Shown: positions 33,116-46,229, counted from the stretch's first letter. The stretch is DNA of 64,000 nt from Atriophallophorus winterbourni (GCA_013407085.1 JACCGJ010001390.1:62001-126000), one strand, 5' to 3'. Notes: generated from the letters alone by a model not told the origin. Program-made: numbers and translations.

Positions 33116-35269
33116 TTCGGTTATTAAAACCTATCAATTCCACCATATATCTTATGCGCACCAAGGCCGAGATAAATGTTATACCCATTTTATACGTACC
33201 CGGTACTCGCAGCTCTTTTAAAGTTATACTTATCGCTTGTGATATCTCTTTGATAGAAAATGTACCATAACTAGCTACTAGTTCAGCTATAAATCTACCA
33301 TGCTTAGTGCATGGTGCGTGTGAATAAACGATGAACACACTTGAATCATAGATGCCACTAGTGTGGTAACGCAAAGTTCCGCGGATTAGCCAGGTGTTTG
33401 TTTGATTTACATCCATATCACAACAACGACCCTAAATGTTGTGTTTCCGATGGAGTTAGGTTTCAGGTGCATGTAGTTGTACATCGATCCATCAATGGTC
33501 GATAACATACGAAGTTACAAAGTGCGAGATTCATATATAAAAATATCCATCTGATCCGATGATATTCAACAGAACAACGCAGAAATAGTTATTCGGGGTT
33601 AGTGTATGTAAAGCTGGCAAATTTTCGGTTGTCAACATCCATGTTTTGGGGCAGATTTGTAGGCTGCAACAGAGTTTCGAAACATTATCTCTGCGAGCTT
33701 GTCAACCATGATCAAAACTAGTACGCTCCTGGCTATGGAATATACATTGCGGGGCAGATAGAATATACCATCGGGCTACCGAAGTCGACAGAGGTTGACT
33801 GAAATCAACATACAGAGATCGGTTGCAACGCTTGAGTCTCCCTTCTCCGTTACGTAAATATATTCGGACACTAACAAACAAAACATTACATATTCTAAAG
33901 AGTTGTTTAAACATTTGCGACTACTCATCCATGCCAAGCCCATCGAACTATTCACAAAGTTCATCACGACGGTCCATAATATCTATACATATATTAGATA
34001 TGGTGACTCTCGACGTTCATGTATTCCCAATTGTACATTAAAAATTCCCGTTTTACTGTCCATGATACTTTTAGTTTTTCTGTTTGTGCACCCCGATGCT
34101 TTTGTTACCGCTCCTGATGTCCTGATGACCTACTGTCCCAGGATTGCCACATTTTGGTACAAAACGAACTTGAGTGTAAAAAGTGCTGCATAGGCGAGTA
34201 CTCAGTCTGACTATACGTAACATTACATTGAAATGTTGACGATGTTTTACAACTATTTCTTCTACATGAAGGAATATTCAATATGCTATTTTATTTATAA
34301 TGTATTTTTGTTTAAAATTTTCTTTCAGTTTAGAACTGATCATGATCACTGATACACAGCATCAGCTGTTGTGTCAAAAGTACTTGATGTTGATACAGCC
34401 TGTGCTCGACAAATAAGTCAACTATAACTAGTGTTGCTTGCTCACCATCGTTTGTTTTTCAATAGCTCTTAATTTGTTAGGCCAAGTACGTGAAATTCCA
34501 TCTGTTTTCGCAAGAGGAAGCACGGAGCAAGGATATAAATAATAAGAGCAGTGATCATGATTACTCCATGTATTATAACCGGAGTATTCTTTAAAACCGA
34601 TCACGACCTAAAAACCATGGCAAATCAACATAGTAGTTTTAAATATTGAATCTTGGAACGATCTCCCTAAAATTCAAGCTTACATAAGACTTAATTAAAG
34701 TACAGTATATTACCTTCGGCACGTCTCCATATCGGAGGTTATTTATCCCATTGACATCAATATACCTTTGTCAAAAGCAACTGCTTATATAACAATTACG
34801 GTTTCTCTACAATTATGATTACTTTGATAATGTGTACATTTGTTTAACGAATCTGTACCTGTAATTTGTATAAATTCCATTGTGTTCATTTAACATTGTG
34901 TTTAAGATGGAATGTTCGAATAAAGCTTTGTCTTTCTCTTTCAACCACAACATTAATACGCAAAACTAAAAAGAGATTCCTCATAAAGCTACGTGACTTT
35001 TAATAATGACAGAAATATTCTTTTGATCACATTCAAACACGCTCCTTGTTTACAATTGCATAGATTTCGCCTTGAAACTGTTATTGGAAAGTCAGAAAGA
35101 TTATCTGCTGAACAGTATCTTTGGTTTCGTCAGAGATGCTTAAAACGGTCAATTTAACCCGTGATAAGCCTGCGTTACAGATTGAATGGCTGCAACAAGG
35201 GGTATTCTTGGTAACGATGCCTGAAAATTGTAAAGCAAACGCGATTCTTACCATAAGTGATTAAACGGA
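33116..35269. other. Unassigned stretch
   Basis: Open frames at 33105-33416 (minus), 33702-33967 (minus) and 33903-34193 (plus) overlap one another on opposite strands. I recognise none of them. An AATAAA occurs near 34918 without an associated gene. Confidence 0.35.
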
Positions 35270-36130
35270 TAATGTTGATTCGGACATTGTTGGGAGTCAG
35301 TATGAGGCTATTAGAAGCCGAATATTATGAATAACTCTGAGAGGGTTGTTTCGAGGTACCTTTGAGGGAGTAAGAATTAGCTTAGTCAAAGATTTTGGTT
35401 CACGCTTTACTCGAAATATGCTCAGACCTCTAGGATCTCACAACTTCCGAAGATATATCATGTGGGCGTTTCCAAGACAGACAACATAGATGATATCGTG
35501 TCTCAAACCAAAGAATTAGTCAAGAACATCACCCATTTGTTGAAACCGCAGGTAAGAAATCGAAAATGTTTCATTAAAATCTTTTTCAGGTCCACTCGCC
35601 TCTCGAGTTCCGATAAAATTTAGGTAGTTTTGACACACGTCCCTTGTTCACAAATGTTAACACTAAGTCACTTCACTCAGATACGACCGTGATAAATCGT
35701 ACAAACTCGTGTGTAGACCAAATCACTAACAGTGTATCAATTTGTTTGAATACGAAGCACTTATTCTTATTCAATGGCATCTATTCGAACAATGGTTTAG
35801 CGATTGGCTCAACACTTTTCAAAGTGATATCAAACTTGTACATCTGACATTTCAAAACGAAATCTGCGAAAATGAAGCCTCAGTACCAAAGATATTGCTG
35901 CACAATTTCCATGATGCATAAAAAGCATTTCACAGTTACCTCAAAAGCTTTGATACTAAAATCCAAGTTAAAACATAACTTGAGTCCACAGAAGAGACAC
36001 TTACGTTATCGGACCGTATTAGGCAAAAATATAACATCAAGATAAAAAAATACTGCCTATCGTATGTCAGCCGACATTAATTCGGTTTTAATGTACACCT
36101 CTTTGCGTCCTAAAAGGTATTTAAGTTAGT
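35270..36130 (+). pseudogene. Penelope-like reverse transcriptase, decayed
   Basis: Across several frames: SFDTRPLFTNV (PLE RT block, usually SFDV.SLFTNVP), then in frame 35644-35847 the chain ICLNTKHLFLFNGIYSNNGL and AIGSTLFKVISNLYI, matching the PLE motif FNG..Y.Q..G.AMG(S/A)PLSPV.ANLYM. Downstream NSVLMYTSLRPKRY resembles the YRKPT.T..YL..SS.HP block. The Q of Y.Q, the MG and other residues are lost and stops abound. The GIY-YIG end is not attached. This supplies the half that is absent from the copy at 5253. Confidence 0.7.
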
Positions 36131-37224
36131 AGCGAAGCAGCAAATATGCGAAGATGCTTCTGCCTCAAGTGGTCAGTGGTCGAGTTGCAGAATATTGTTA
36201 CACTAAGAGTTTACTTAAATTCAATTAAAGAGAGTAGAATAGACGTCAACGTTAACGAAAATGCTTGGTGAGCTGGGTTTCTAAACCGAGTCAGTGACGA
36301 CTCGAGAGGAATAAGTAGAATCCATATGAATGAGCAGAACGCTCTGCTTCATAATAATTCATCCGAATGATAACGCACCTCGATTTTGCGTGACGATTAT
36401 GTATACAAAATAAGTGCAAGTGTTTCCCAGGTGATTAAATTGGACAAATCCCTGAAGAACGATTTAATTGCATAAAAACACATAAAATAAATCGGAAAGC
36501 AACCCCTCGATGCAAGTGAAAATTGATCTCACATTTAGCATTCAACACCAGCTAAACAAATACTGGACATGGGTCACAACGTGGATCCTGATAACATGAA
36601 CATTGTGAAGCAAAGTGTAAAAAACGCATAATGAAACCACCAAAGTATATTGTTGCTCACATCACCTACACTTACATACCACAACTGGATTATGGTTATT
36701 TGCCATCTTTATGTGGTGACTTTAAGTTTAAGTTCTATAAGCCATTAAAACAACAGAAAATCGATGAACAAAGTTATCCTTTAATACCACCGTTAAAATG
36801 GCTCAAACAACGAAAACAGTGTACAAATACAGAGGCACAAATTGATTCTTGGTTAGAAATGATCCATTATGGTGCTCACCTTCCCCGCCTTAGAATTTGC
36901 CACTGAATGATGTTTGTTCGACATCATTAAGTGAAAACGGTGAAGATTAAGTTAAGTTGGTCTTGGAACAGCTGAGAACTAGGAGAAATTTCATACTTGT
37001 AAGCTACTGTTCAATAAGGTTTTACCACGAAGCACGACTTCTAATAATAAATGTATTCTCGGTCATGACTTCACGATGCTTGAAATGACAGACACATTTC
37101 GGTACTCTCATCCACAGCAATTATACAATTGCATCCAAGTATAATAATGGTTACTAATTTATCGTTTATGTAAGGCTCACAAAACCTGAAATTTAACATT
37201 TCGAGATGATGACGGCAAATAGCA
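36131..37224. other. Unassigned stretch with one 91-residue frame
   Basis: Plus-strand frame 36631-36906 (starting MKPPKYIVAHITYTYIPQLD) is open, not recognised, and may be PLE debris. Otherwise non-coding. Confidence 0.3.
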
Positions 37225-37400
37225 AGTAAAACAATATGAGATGTGAGTGTGATGGATATGTGAAGAACAGTGCATTGGTTATTTTCAGTGTTTTGAGCGC
37301 TTAAACGAGAATCCCACTGTCATTCTTTATTTGAACATCAAAGCTTGTTGTACGAACCTTATTGAACTGTGTCATCAAGTATAGCATTTTTTACTACGAA
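37225..37400 (+). repeat. Retrozyme-like repeat, head-to-tail junction piece
   Basis: Carries the 3' end of one unit (gtgtgatggatatgtga) followed by the start of the next (tttatttgaacatcaaagct, ttgtacgaaccttattgaac, agtatagc). The order matches the interior of the dimer at 16940-17060, so a multimer once inserted here. No hammerhead core remains. Confidence 0.55.
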
Positions 37401-39534
37401 AAATATTAATAAATACTAATAAATAATAAATAACAACAAAAATAAATACACCGTTTTAGCACAAATGGTTTCTTCTTGAGTATGCCACATCAGGATAAAA
37501 GTATACGTAAACAAATTGACAAATGAACCTGATCTACTTCAAACATTAAATAATTAATGTAACGTGCTACTGCTCAAACTAGTTTGATCGATATCAATGT
37601 TGCCCATAGTAATGCGAGATAATTAACTGAAGGTTTTGTACACATACATTCAGTGTACAAATTTTGATCGTTATCACCTCAGATTCCTCAAGTTGTTCTA
37701 ACCAATTCTTCATGATATGTTGTCAGAAACCGTGTAAATTAGACTCTGCGCATCGAAACTTCAAATTGGACAGACAGATGCAACAAAAATTCCAATAATA
37801 ACACCACCAAATCAATCATTAGTTGACGGATAAAAAATATGGCTTTGAGTGATGCACTTTTAAATACGATTAGCTGCCAACCGGAAACCAGCAACGTAAA
37901 TGAGTTGTGGGTATGGTATGTGATATAATCTCAAGAATTCAATCGAAGTGAGCTCCGAACTTATCCACAGGAACTCAATAAAAAACCTCAAATTTGAACT
38001 AAGAAGCCGAACTTGTAAGTGGTTAAAGGTACGAAACGTTGTAAAGCTATAAAGATTTTGATACCGTTGCCACGAGTGTTCTTTTTGTTATTGGACGCGT
38101 AATTTTTTCCATGAAGCACGATAAACAGCAGTTCTCGTTACGTGTTAGTGAACGTTCTTCGGTCAACATCTCCTCAAAGCAAATCCGAGTTGCTTACGAG
38201 AATAGGCTATGCCCAAGTTTCTGTCATGAAATTTGTTAATACTCACCCAATATTGTATTCCGGTAAACTTGTCAATTCAATGTTTTATCTCATCTACCTG
38301 TTAGTGAAATATCAACAAAACCTAAGTTTTAGTTGCTTTTCGACTTCTTAAGTATAAGAGGTGCTAGCAAGCATAATTGAAATCGGTGGGTAAGATTTCC
38401 CTATCCATTCATCGTCGTAGTTCAGCTTTGTGTCATCCGTGTATCGCAAGTACATATCCATTTGCTCAAAAACCGATTTCAGTCATTCTTGCTCTGCTTT
38501 GGGCCATACAATAGCCGTCAATAAATGTTCTAGAGGTTAACTCGATGCTCTTTTGCTGACCAATCTTGCCGTCGGATTGAAATTGTATACCCAGTGTACA
38601 TCATAGATGTAGCGCTTTAAACCAGCTGATTGGGATGGTGTGATAAACCGTTGATGAACAATGGTATCACAAAAGTTTCAACGGTTTTCCAGCAAAAATG
38701 AGTTGTTAAATAAAGGGGACGCAAGGATAAATAGTATTGTTCTTTGTCTCAAACATACAGCGAACGTGTAAGGATCCAAAATGCCGTATTAAATGAATGC
38801 TTTACAATTGAATTCAAACTTTCGAATAATCAATTAGACTTTATTTTAATATGAAGAGTTTACCACCAGGGGATCACTTTCATTGATGTGTTTCCTTGAC
38901 ATACTTTGTTAGGCTACAGATCCGTGGTTGTTTAGTGTCAACCCGATTCAAGTGCTAAAATGTTCGCCTTTAAATTTTTCCATCCACTTTTCAAAATCGA
39001 CCAATTGTAGTACACTTTTGTCGGTGTTGTATCAATCGTTGAACAATAAACGATTTTTTGTGTCTCACAATATATTTGACATTCTATTTTCATTTGACTT
39101 CGGATTTACCACAATTATCCACTCGCGATGATATAATTCCACGTAAACCGTCTTCATTTAAGATGCTGGAGAGGAAATACATCGCATTTATCATGTGTGT
39201 TATTAAAAAATATAAACATTTTGAGTGAAATATTAAAACGGTAAATCAACACCAGTAAAATTGGCACATGGTTTTATAAGCAAACTTACAAAGAAAAATG
39301 AGTAGAATATAAATGGTTGCCAGTTTCCAAAGCAGCTTCAATTAAAAGTATATGGAGACCGAATCAGACTGAATCGCACATATAAGAATGCGTAAATTTT
39401 TAGTTACGGCTGCTACAAATTAAATCAACTGCCAGATTGCGATATTAAACTCGGTGATAACTGGTTAAATGTTAAATGGTAAAATGTTTGTGACGGATCA
39501 TGTGGATATAATGGAAAATAAGTTAAATGCAAAA
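37401..39534. other. Unassigned stretch
   Basis: Several short open frames (38142-38351, 38928-39131, plus) without a recognised domain. No clear repeat. Confidence 0.35.
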
Positions 39535-39935
39535 ATTTAGAGCAGTTTTGGGTAGCGTTCCGTTTCTGATACAAAATTGTTATCAAACTTGGAGTTATAG
39601 TCAGGACAGGGACCATGCCGTAGTGGCGTTCCCTTAACCGCCTTGATTATTGCCTTACCGCAGAGCAGCCTATAGCATGTTTTTTTTCCAAGTAGCATCT
39701 TCCTGACCATGCTCAGTGGTCGATTTGCCTCATTTGATACAAGTAAGCACGGTCAATGTCGCTTGACACCGAGGCTCCCATATATATAAGTGCATAACTA
39801 ATGGCTTAGGCGATAAATAATTTAAAAAAATGAAATTATTGATTAAGTACGAAATAGATTTCAGCTTCTTACTTTTCAAACAGCGCTTGGCGTAAACCAA
39901 CCTTGTCTTTGTAATTTCCACAGCATCCATATATA
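39535..39935 (-). mobile_element. Penelope-like element fragment, minus orientation
   Basis: 39535-39625 matches the arm of the PLE at 5253 (tttagagcagttttgggtag, gttatagtcaggacagggac). The sequence then runs back through the 3' part of the element, and at 39930-39890 the minus strand reads MDAVEITKTR, the same end as TEAVEIAKAG of the GIY-YIG frame at 5755. The hammerhead in the arm is badly decayed. Confidence 0.7.
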
Positions 39936-39959
39936 TGCTTTCGCCCTAGGGTTTAATAA

Positions 39960-40145
39960 CACGTCATACCTCATCTACTTTGTCGAAATTACTAAGGCAT
40001 ATAAGTTTGTGGTCAATAAGGTGAATGGGACAGAGATATCTACAATGTGACGCTCGGCCCGAATAGAACTTAAATAGCCTATATATTTATGTAATAGGTA
40101 TTAATAATAAATTAACCGTATTAGTTATGAACTTTTTTACCAAGA
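39960..40145 (+). mobile_element. Penelope-like element fragment, plus orientation
   Basis: gtggtcaataaggtgaatgg, gacgctcggc and ttagttatgaactt correspond to 5757-5910 in the PLE at 5253, immediately downstream of the GIY-YIG stop. It faces the previous fragment head to head, with their GIY-YIG ends meeting near 39945. Confidence 0.65.
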
Positions 40146-40239
40146 GGGGACCACAAATGACAAACGGGGACCTTTGGCTTGTTCGGCTTGATCACTGCTT
40201 GATGTGAATACACGTTTAAGTCAAATCGACCCACGTGCT

Positions 40240-40390
40240 TGGTCATAAAGATATATATATAGATAGAATAATAAGTATATATTATATGATAGAAGTAAAT
40301 TATTAGATCTATTATAGAGATATATATATATATATAGTTAGTATATTATATTATATATAGATATTATATATATAGATAATATAATTTTTT
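40240..40390. repeat. TA-rich low-complexity tract
   Basis: About 150 bp of nearly pure A/T with TATATA and GATATA runs. No coding potential. Confidence 0.85.
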
Positions 40391-43059
40391 CTTGGTGAAC
40401 CAAAACATAAAATACATGATCGAGTTTTCAAAATATTTAAAACAAATTAATGAGATTAAATGAGTGGCGGAATGTTTAAATCCATAATTGTTTTCGTTCA
40501 AAATTGGAAACGGTACGCAACATTGATAGAAAAATATTCTATTTGTTAATCCATTATTCATTCTATTAATTAATAATGATACTTCATTCAGATGGAGTAT
40601 CCAAACGAAAGAATAAGAAGAGTGCATGATGAAGAGAAGAACAAATGTACGAAGAAAATAAAGCATAGGATTATATTGTTGTGCCGTAGAAAAATGAATA
40701 AATAGCATCATTATGAACATTAAAATTGTTTTAAACCAAACGGTGCGTATTGCGAAATAGGAACCTGAGGGAAAGTGCTAGAATTGGGTTAGGATAATTT
40801 GGAATCCGAGTAGAGGTAAAACACTCGGGTTAAAAAATAAACTTCCTCGATTTCATGGTCACTGGAGGCAAGATCAGCTCGCCGTTTGTATCGAATTCTT
40901 AACCTCAAGGGAGACGCTGACATAGGAAGTCACTGGTAAAATCCTAAATTATGTTAAACTGAAAGTTCTTATGTAGATTTACCGGAAAACAACGAAACAT
41001 TCTCTTCACCTGCAATTTTGGATGACATCAGGATAACATTTGCAAAAATACAGTGAAGCACAGTTATAAAAATATAATCAAGTTTTCTTTATGTCCAGGA
41101 ACATTAGGCAACCTGTCACTAATATATTGGGATAAATAGATAATGGTAAAATTAGTCTATGCTTATTAGAAATTATTATGGTTTATGTGTATACCACAGA
41201 CGTAGGAGTATGAAAATGAGGATATTTCTTCTTTGAAGTTGAAGGAAGGACAACAATATACTGAATGAGGTACAATAAGTGTAGGAAAACGTGATAGAAG
41301 TAACAGCTTTTAATGAGACATGACTAGACCCTAGTCAACTTGACACTTATGCAGAGTTATAAATAATCATAAAAAGTAATGTTTAGATACTTCGAAAACG
41401 TTTTCTTCAAATAAATTCGTTGACGATTGAAACCTGAATACAAAGGGGGCTGGAATATACCTAAAAAGGTACAATCAGTATAGGTAAATGCACTACAAGT
41501 CCCAGGGTTTGAAGAAACATGTCTTGAACCTAAATAATCGGTCACTAACGCACATTTTGCGAAAGATAATCATAAAACCTGGTTTTTCGTAATTCGAAAT
41601 ATGTTTCAAGCTAAGCACATGATCTTGCTTTGAAGTTTATAAAGTAAAGAAACCACAACTAATACGACCATCCATGCGCTCAACAATATTTGATCACTTG
41701 TAGAATGCTCGATACGATATTAAAACAAACACTAAAAATTTTCGAACAGTTTGTGGACATGGTATTACCTGGAATCACAAGAAACCCTTTACAACGGCAA
41801 TAAGGAATTTGAATGTGATGTTATTTGAGACTATATTGCTGTTGCTAAACAGATGCGGCCTAAACGATCTTGCGCGGTACGTTCCATTCGGTTGATAAAA
41901 TATTACGAATAGTTTGTTATCTGTGAAATTGCAATATATATTTAGTTCATAACTTAAATATAAATATTTGTATTCTATATAAATACATTACGGCTTATTT
42001 TACTTGCAAATGCCTGAATGCTGCCTGTGGTATAAATGTAGCCAAAAAATGCTTTACAGGCAGGCGTTGGGCACACCAAAAATGATCAGAAATATCAAAG
42101 GTTCATTATGCGGTCTATGAAGCGCATACATGGTCCGAATACGTCTGTATAGAATGCAGAGAATTTGCGAGGGAGGCTTATCGTAAGTAAGTTACCCAGT
42201 AACACGCGACACTACAGCAACTCACACAAAAATCGTATGAGCAAGTTGCGGCATCGCCCAAACTAATACTGCCTAAGCACGCAGTTGTACATAAAGCAGT
42301 AGAAATCTCTCCGGGAAAAACTAACAATATTCTTGTAAGCCAGCGTTGGAAAAAACGCTAGCGCGTCACCTAAGAGTATGAAAATCTAGCCGCGACTAAA
42401 TAATTTCACGACAATTGGGTCACAATTAGCTTCAAGACGCAGTGATCTGCGAGAGTTTCGAAAAGGCGGTTTTCCTGTGAAAACTCTTAAAAATAACACC
42501 AGAAATATTTTGATCATAAACAAACAAGCGCATATTACACTGGCTAAGACACGACGCAGCATATATGGACAATGTGTGCGGAAAATTTAGCAGGACAGTC
42601 GCCCCGCTTCGGCAAACGTTTTAGCGTTCCAGCTTTAGGATGAAACCGAGCAAAACCGGAGGAAAACGCCGAGACAGCGGATTTTTACATCAAGAATGCT
42701 CGAGTGATAGTAGAAAACATATGTGAGGAAACTTTTCTAACTGGTGATGCAGCAAACGAAAGCCATGATGCGTATGCGCTCAACGCCAGTACGTTGAGAA
42801 CATGTACGCCACATACAGCACTAATGTGGTAACACATTTGGACACACATACCTGGGGTGCTGCACCTGATTGTTCTCCAAAAATAAGCACGGTACATCGG
42901 AATGTTGTGAGCATACTATACACAAAAGCTAGCAGTGTGAGTAGTAAGTGGCTTGATTTAATGCAGAAAGCCATCAAAAGTAAATCTACAATCAATAGAT
43001 TTATCAGAGACAAATGTTATAACCGTTAATCTTTTTACGAAGTTTACATACCTTAGATA
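40391..43059. other. Mostly unassigned; right part may be LINE 5' region
   Basis: 40391-42000 shows nothing. In 42000-43030 there are Cys-rich and basic short frames directly upstream of a family 2 LINE endonuclease, which could be its decayed first ORF or 5' UTR. I cannot support this from motifs. Confidence 0.3.
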
Positions 43060-44054
43060 GGATAGAACAGACGGTAGATGCGGAAGAGGAACGCAAATGC
43101 TCCTAAAGCATGGTCGCGAATACCAAGTCTCTGGCATTAAAATGGACAAATTTGTCATCCAGCTGATCTCGACACACTTCAGGAACATAGGAATTTTCTT
43201 GTCAGGTTGTTCAGAACAGCACCACGATTTTATTTAATATGTGATTTTAACCTACCGGATGTTGACACGGACACTCAGACGACCTCAGATAGAATTTCCG
43301 AGGTATATCTAGATTTGCTGCACTCCAATGTGCTTTATTAGCACGTAAGTGAAATAACTAGGTACAAATATGGGCATACATCCTCTACACTGGACCTAGT
43401 TTTGTCTCAATGTCCAAAAGATGTCCAAAATCACTCTTACGACTCACCTTTGGGGAAACGTGGCCAAGTCACCATAATATTCTTGGCGATTCTCTGCTTC
43501 AATATGCGAGCAATCAAATACCGGCGTAACATCAATCGAGTTGACAGGAATATCTTACAGCTTTCCGCTTTACCGTGTGACTGGTTCTGTGAAAAATGGC
43601 GTCGAAAGTAAATGGTCGGTTATAAGGAGCAATGTCGTAAAAAATCAAGACATTTACTGTCCTTTTCGACCTGTACGGATAGAAAACCTACCACCTTGGT
43701 GGACACCTGCGATGCGACTAAATCTGGCCGGGATACACATCCATTCCGATCTATAGCAATTGGTTGTGCTATGAGGCCTCGATAAGCAACGCGAAGCAAA
43801 GATACGAAACTTACCTGGCGAACACTTTTGAAAGAGATCCCTAAGAAGTATTTTTAGTCATGTTCAGTCCAATGGCGCAAAAGTGAGTACATATCTAGCC
43901 TAATATTAGACAATGGCGAGAAAGAAAATTCTGACCCCGACGATGCAGCAGCTTTGCTAGATTATTTTCAATGTGTACATGGAATGGATACTGATGATGC
44001 GATTCACTCAGTCCCAACTCTTAGTACGGAAATAACTGGGCAGGTCCTGACGAC

Positions 44055-44336
44055 GTGCATCCGGAAATTGTAACGAAAATAGCTAAGTTACTAGCAGAGG
44101 CTCTCTGCACGTTATACAACGAATATCTCTGTAAGAGTATTCTACCAGATGACTGGAAGCAAACCATTGTCTTAAACATTCCAAAGGGAGGTTGCGCAAA
44201 CAGGCCTAGCTTGATCAGTATTTTATGTAAAGCCTTGGAGAGACTTATCAGGGATCGGTTGTTCAGCTACCTCATGCAAATTTCATCATTAAACACGGTT
44301 CAAAATAGCTCGTATTTTTTTATGCTTTGTAGATAG
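44055..44336 (+). pseudogene. LINE family 2 RT N-terminal segment
   Basis: Frame with LAEALCTLYNEYLCKSILPD, DWKQTIVLNIPKGG and LCKALERLIRDRLFSYLMQI, the RT blocks before motif A. It stops before HGF/S of the next block. Confidence 0.8.
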
Positions 44337-44512
44337 AGTTTCCAAGACACTGGATGAAGGTGACGGGTAGAGGTTTTTAACTTAGACTTTAGTAAGGCCT
44401 TTGACTCGATCAGTCACAGGTTCCTAGCGATGATGCACGCTGCCAAGTGAGTATCTGGTAAGCTTCACGAATTAATAACAGTTTTTCACGTAATAGATCC
44501 TTCCAGGTCCAT

Positions 44513-44704
44513 GTGCGCGATACTACCTCTGAATTCGCAAAAGCTACCACTGGGGTCCCAGATGGTTCAGTACTAGGCCCAATACTATTTCAGATCTTCA
44601 TCGATGATGTGGCATCGCAGTTGTCATGTCCCTGCCACATGTTTGCTGTTGATGTCAAATTCACCAGATCCAGTGATCACGGTGATTTGTTGAGAGCTAT
44701 TTGA
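44513..44704 (+). pseudogene. LINE family 2 RT motif B-C segment
   Basis: TGVPDGSVLGPILFQIFIDD then SCPCHMFAVDVKFTRSSD. Q of PQG is D and the first catalytic Asp of FADD is V, so polymerase activity is lost. Confidence 0.85.
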
Positions 44705-45229
44705 AAAGTTAATAAATGATCCCTACTAGGAGCTTCTAATTTCTCTATGTCTCTTCTGACTTCGGAGTCGGAGTGTATGGGGTGACCTAGTAAAAAGCTT
44801 CAAAACTCTAAAAGTCCTAGGCGACGAGGGTTGACAAAACCTGATCTGTCGAGCTACCAGCCTTTTAACTAGAAAACATACAATGACGTTCGCAAAAAAT
44901 CACAAACGTCTGAATCTTAGGAACCACTAATTCAGTGTAGTGTGGTAAGATTGTGGAATAAGCTGCATATCGCAGATTGGATATCGGTAGGTGCATTCAA
45001 TATGGATTTTGATGCCACCTGGCATGAGAATTAACCTGACTTCTCAGCATGAAAATGCAGGTGGACTGTCTATAGAATTAGCATGAAAGGTTTTTCATTT
45101 TACATTTATACGATTTTTACCACGATTTAAAAAATCATTAAAAACTGCACAAAAATCCAGTTTCATAATGTCCTGTTTGAAATGTCATGTTTCAAATGTA
45201 ATCACAAATTTTATTTAGCTAACTTCTCA

Positions 45230-45430
45230 TTTGTTTGGTGAAGAGAAACTCTTTCTGGTTTGCCCAGTCGCAGCTACAAATACTTGAGAACGAAGGACGG
45301 CCTTGAAAACACATGACGTATAATCGCATACAACGAGGATACCAATGAACAAAGGATTAAATTTTTCAGTGGTGGGCACTCCTTAGAAGCATCCAACTTA
45401 CATAAATTCTGTTCGATTGGTTCATCAGCT
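45230..45430 (+). repeat. LINE family 2, 3' end fragment
   Basis: cagtcgcagctacaaatact, gaaggacggccttgaaaaca and cagtggtgggcactcctta match 47100-47230 block for block, i.e. the end of the ORF and the 3' UTR of the neighbouring copy. Confidence 0.75.
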
Positions 45431-45614
45431 ATTTACAGTACTGTGCTAACTAGCAGAACCTGTGGGTCGTCTTTTTAACGCTTCCATGCAACATGTATAT
45501 ATTCGGAGTATTTTGAAGCTGGCTAATGTGATTGCGATACATGAAGGTGGCAGTCGATCCTCAGTTTGTATGTACAGACCTCTAAGTCTTACTAGCGTTT
45601 ATTTAAAACAATCA

Positions 45615-45950
45615 AAATGAAAAAGTTTGGAACATCAACAATAGAGTTTCTTCGCGAATCTTCGATGGACCTTATCCGTTGATCATCAGTGTTGCTGAAA
45701 ACATTCTAGACTTTACTCGCAATACCAGTGTTTCGTACTATATCATATGACGTACCGATTACCTGAAAACATGATTACCGTTACCTTTATATTTATTGAA
45801 CGTTAGATTCCGCTGAGACAAATGAGCTTGCACAAATTGTTTTTGCGAATGTACATACTATAATCTGATTGTACAAAGCTTTCGGAAATTATTGATCATG
45901 TTTAACAGGCATTGGATTTCCAAGAATAAAATCTATTTATTTATTTATTT
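45615..45950. mobile_element. Unidentified insertion in LINE RT
   Basis: Sequence between SLTS and KILEKLIRD of the LINE RT is non-homologous and ends in (ttta)n. Other LINE copies have these two blocks nearly adjacent, so this is an insertion of about 330 bp. No terminal motif identifies its class. Confidence 0.5.
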
Positions 45951-46016
45951 ATCTTATGTAAAATCCTAGAGAAACTTATAAGGGATAGGAACTGTCGCTA
46001 TATAGTTGATTACTCG

Positions 46017-46229
46017 TTGCTGAACTCTGCTCAGCACGGATTCCTTAAAAGAAATTCGTGCCTAACAAACCTCTTATGTTTCCTATATAAGTTTTCCATA
46101 AGGCTAGATCAAAGCCAACAAGTTGAAGTTTCTTACTTGGACTTTTGCAAGGCTTTTAATTCGGTAAAACACAGATTGCTTGCAACCAAACATGGTTATA
46201 TGGGTATCGATGGTCTTCTGAAGAAATAG
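46017..46229 (+). pseudogene. LINE family 2 RT motif A segment
   Basis: LNSAQHGFLKRNSCLTNLLC, then VSYLDFCKAFNSVKHRLL, the motif A region (D..KAF..V.H). Stop after the GLLKK block; the next frame carries motif B. Confidence 0.85.

Larger units (their letters stand above)
43060..45060 (+). mobile_element. LINE family 2, decayed copy (endonuclease and RT)
   Basis: Plus-strand non-LTR element. Endonuclease remnants at about 43190-43490: CDFNLPDVDTDTQT (GDFN equivalent with G changed to C), HTSSTLDLVLSQ and SPLGKRGQV where the catalytic SDH has been lost. RT at 44000-44700: PDDVHPEIV, LPDDWKQTIVLNIPKGG, then LDFSKAFDSISHRFL (motif A) and TGVPDGSVLGPILFQIFIDD with FAVDVKF in place of FADDVK. The thumb is deleted; the C-terminal WNKLHIADWISVGAFNMDFD block is at about 44950-45030. 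Many stops. Confidence 0.8.

Noticed and set aside
33105..33416. 103-residue minus-strand frame next to a LINE 3' end
   Set aside because: Adjacent to the LINE tail, but its residues match neither the RT C-terminus nor another family member, so it was not added to the LINE.
36540..36620. Possible extra hammerhead repeat (cgtggatcctgataac)
   Set aside because: Only the ggatcctga block matches. The CTGATGA and GAAAC boxes are absent.
38380..38560. Minus-strand RYTDDTKL-like peptide resembling an RT catalytic box
   Set aside because: The flanking blocks do not follow any RT order and the frame is broken. One short match is not enough.
41640..42480. Cys-rich short frames suggesting a zinc finger upstream of the family 2 LINE
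   Set aside because: CxxC spacing is irregular and stops interrupt it. I could not define a domain, so a LINE ORF1 is not claimed.
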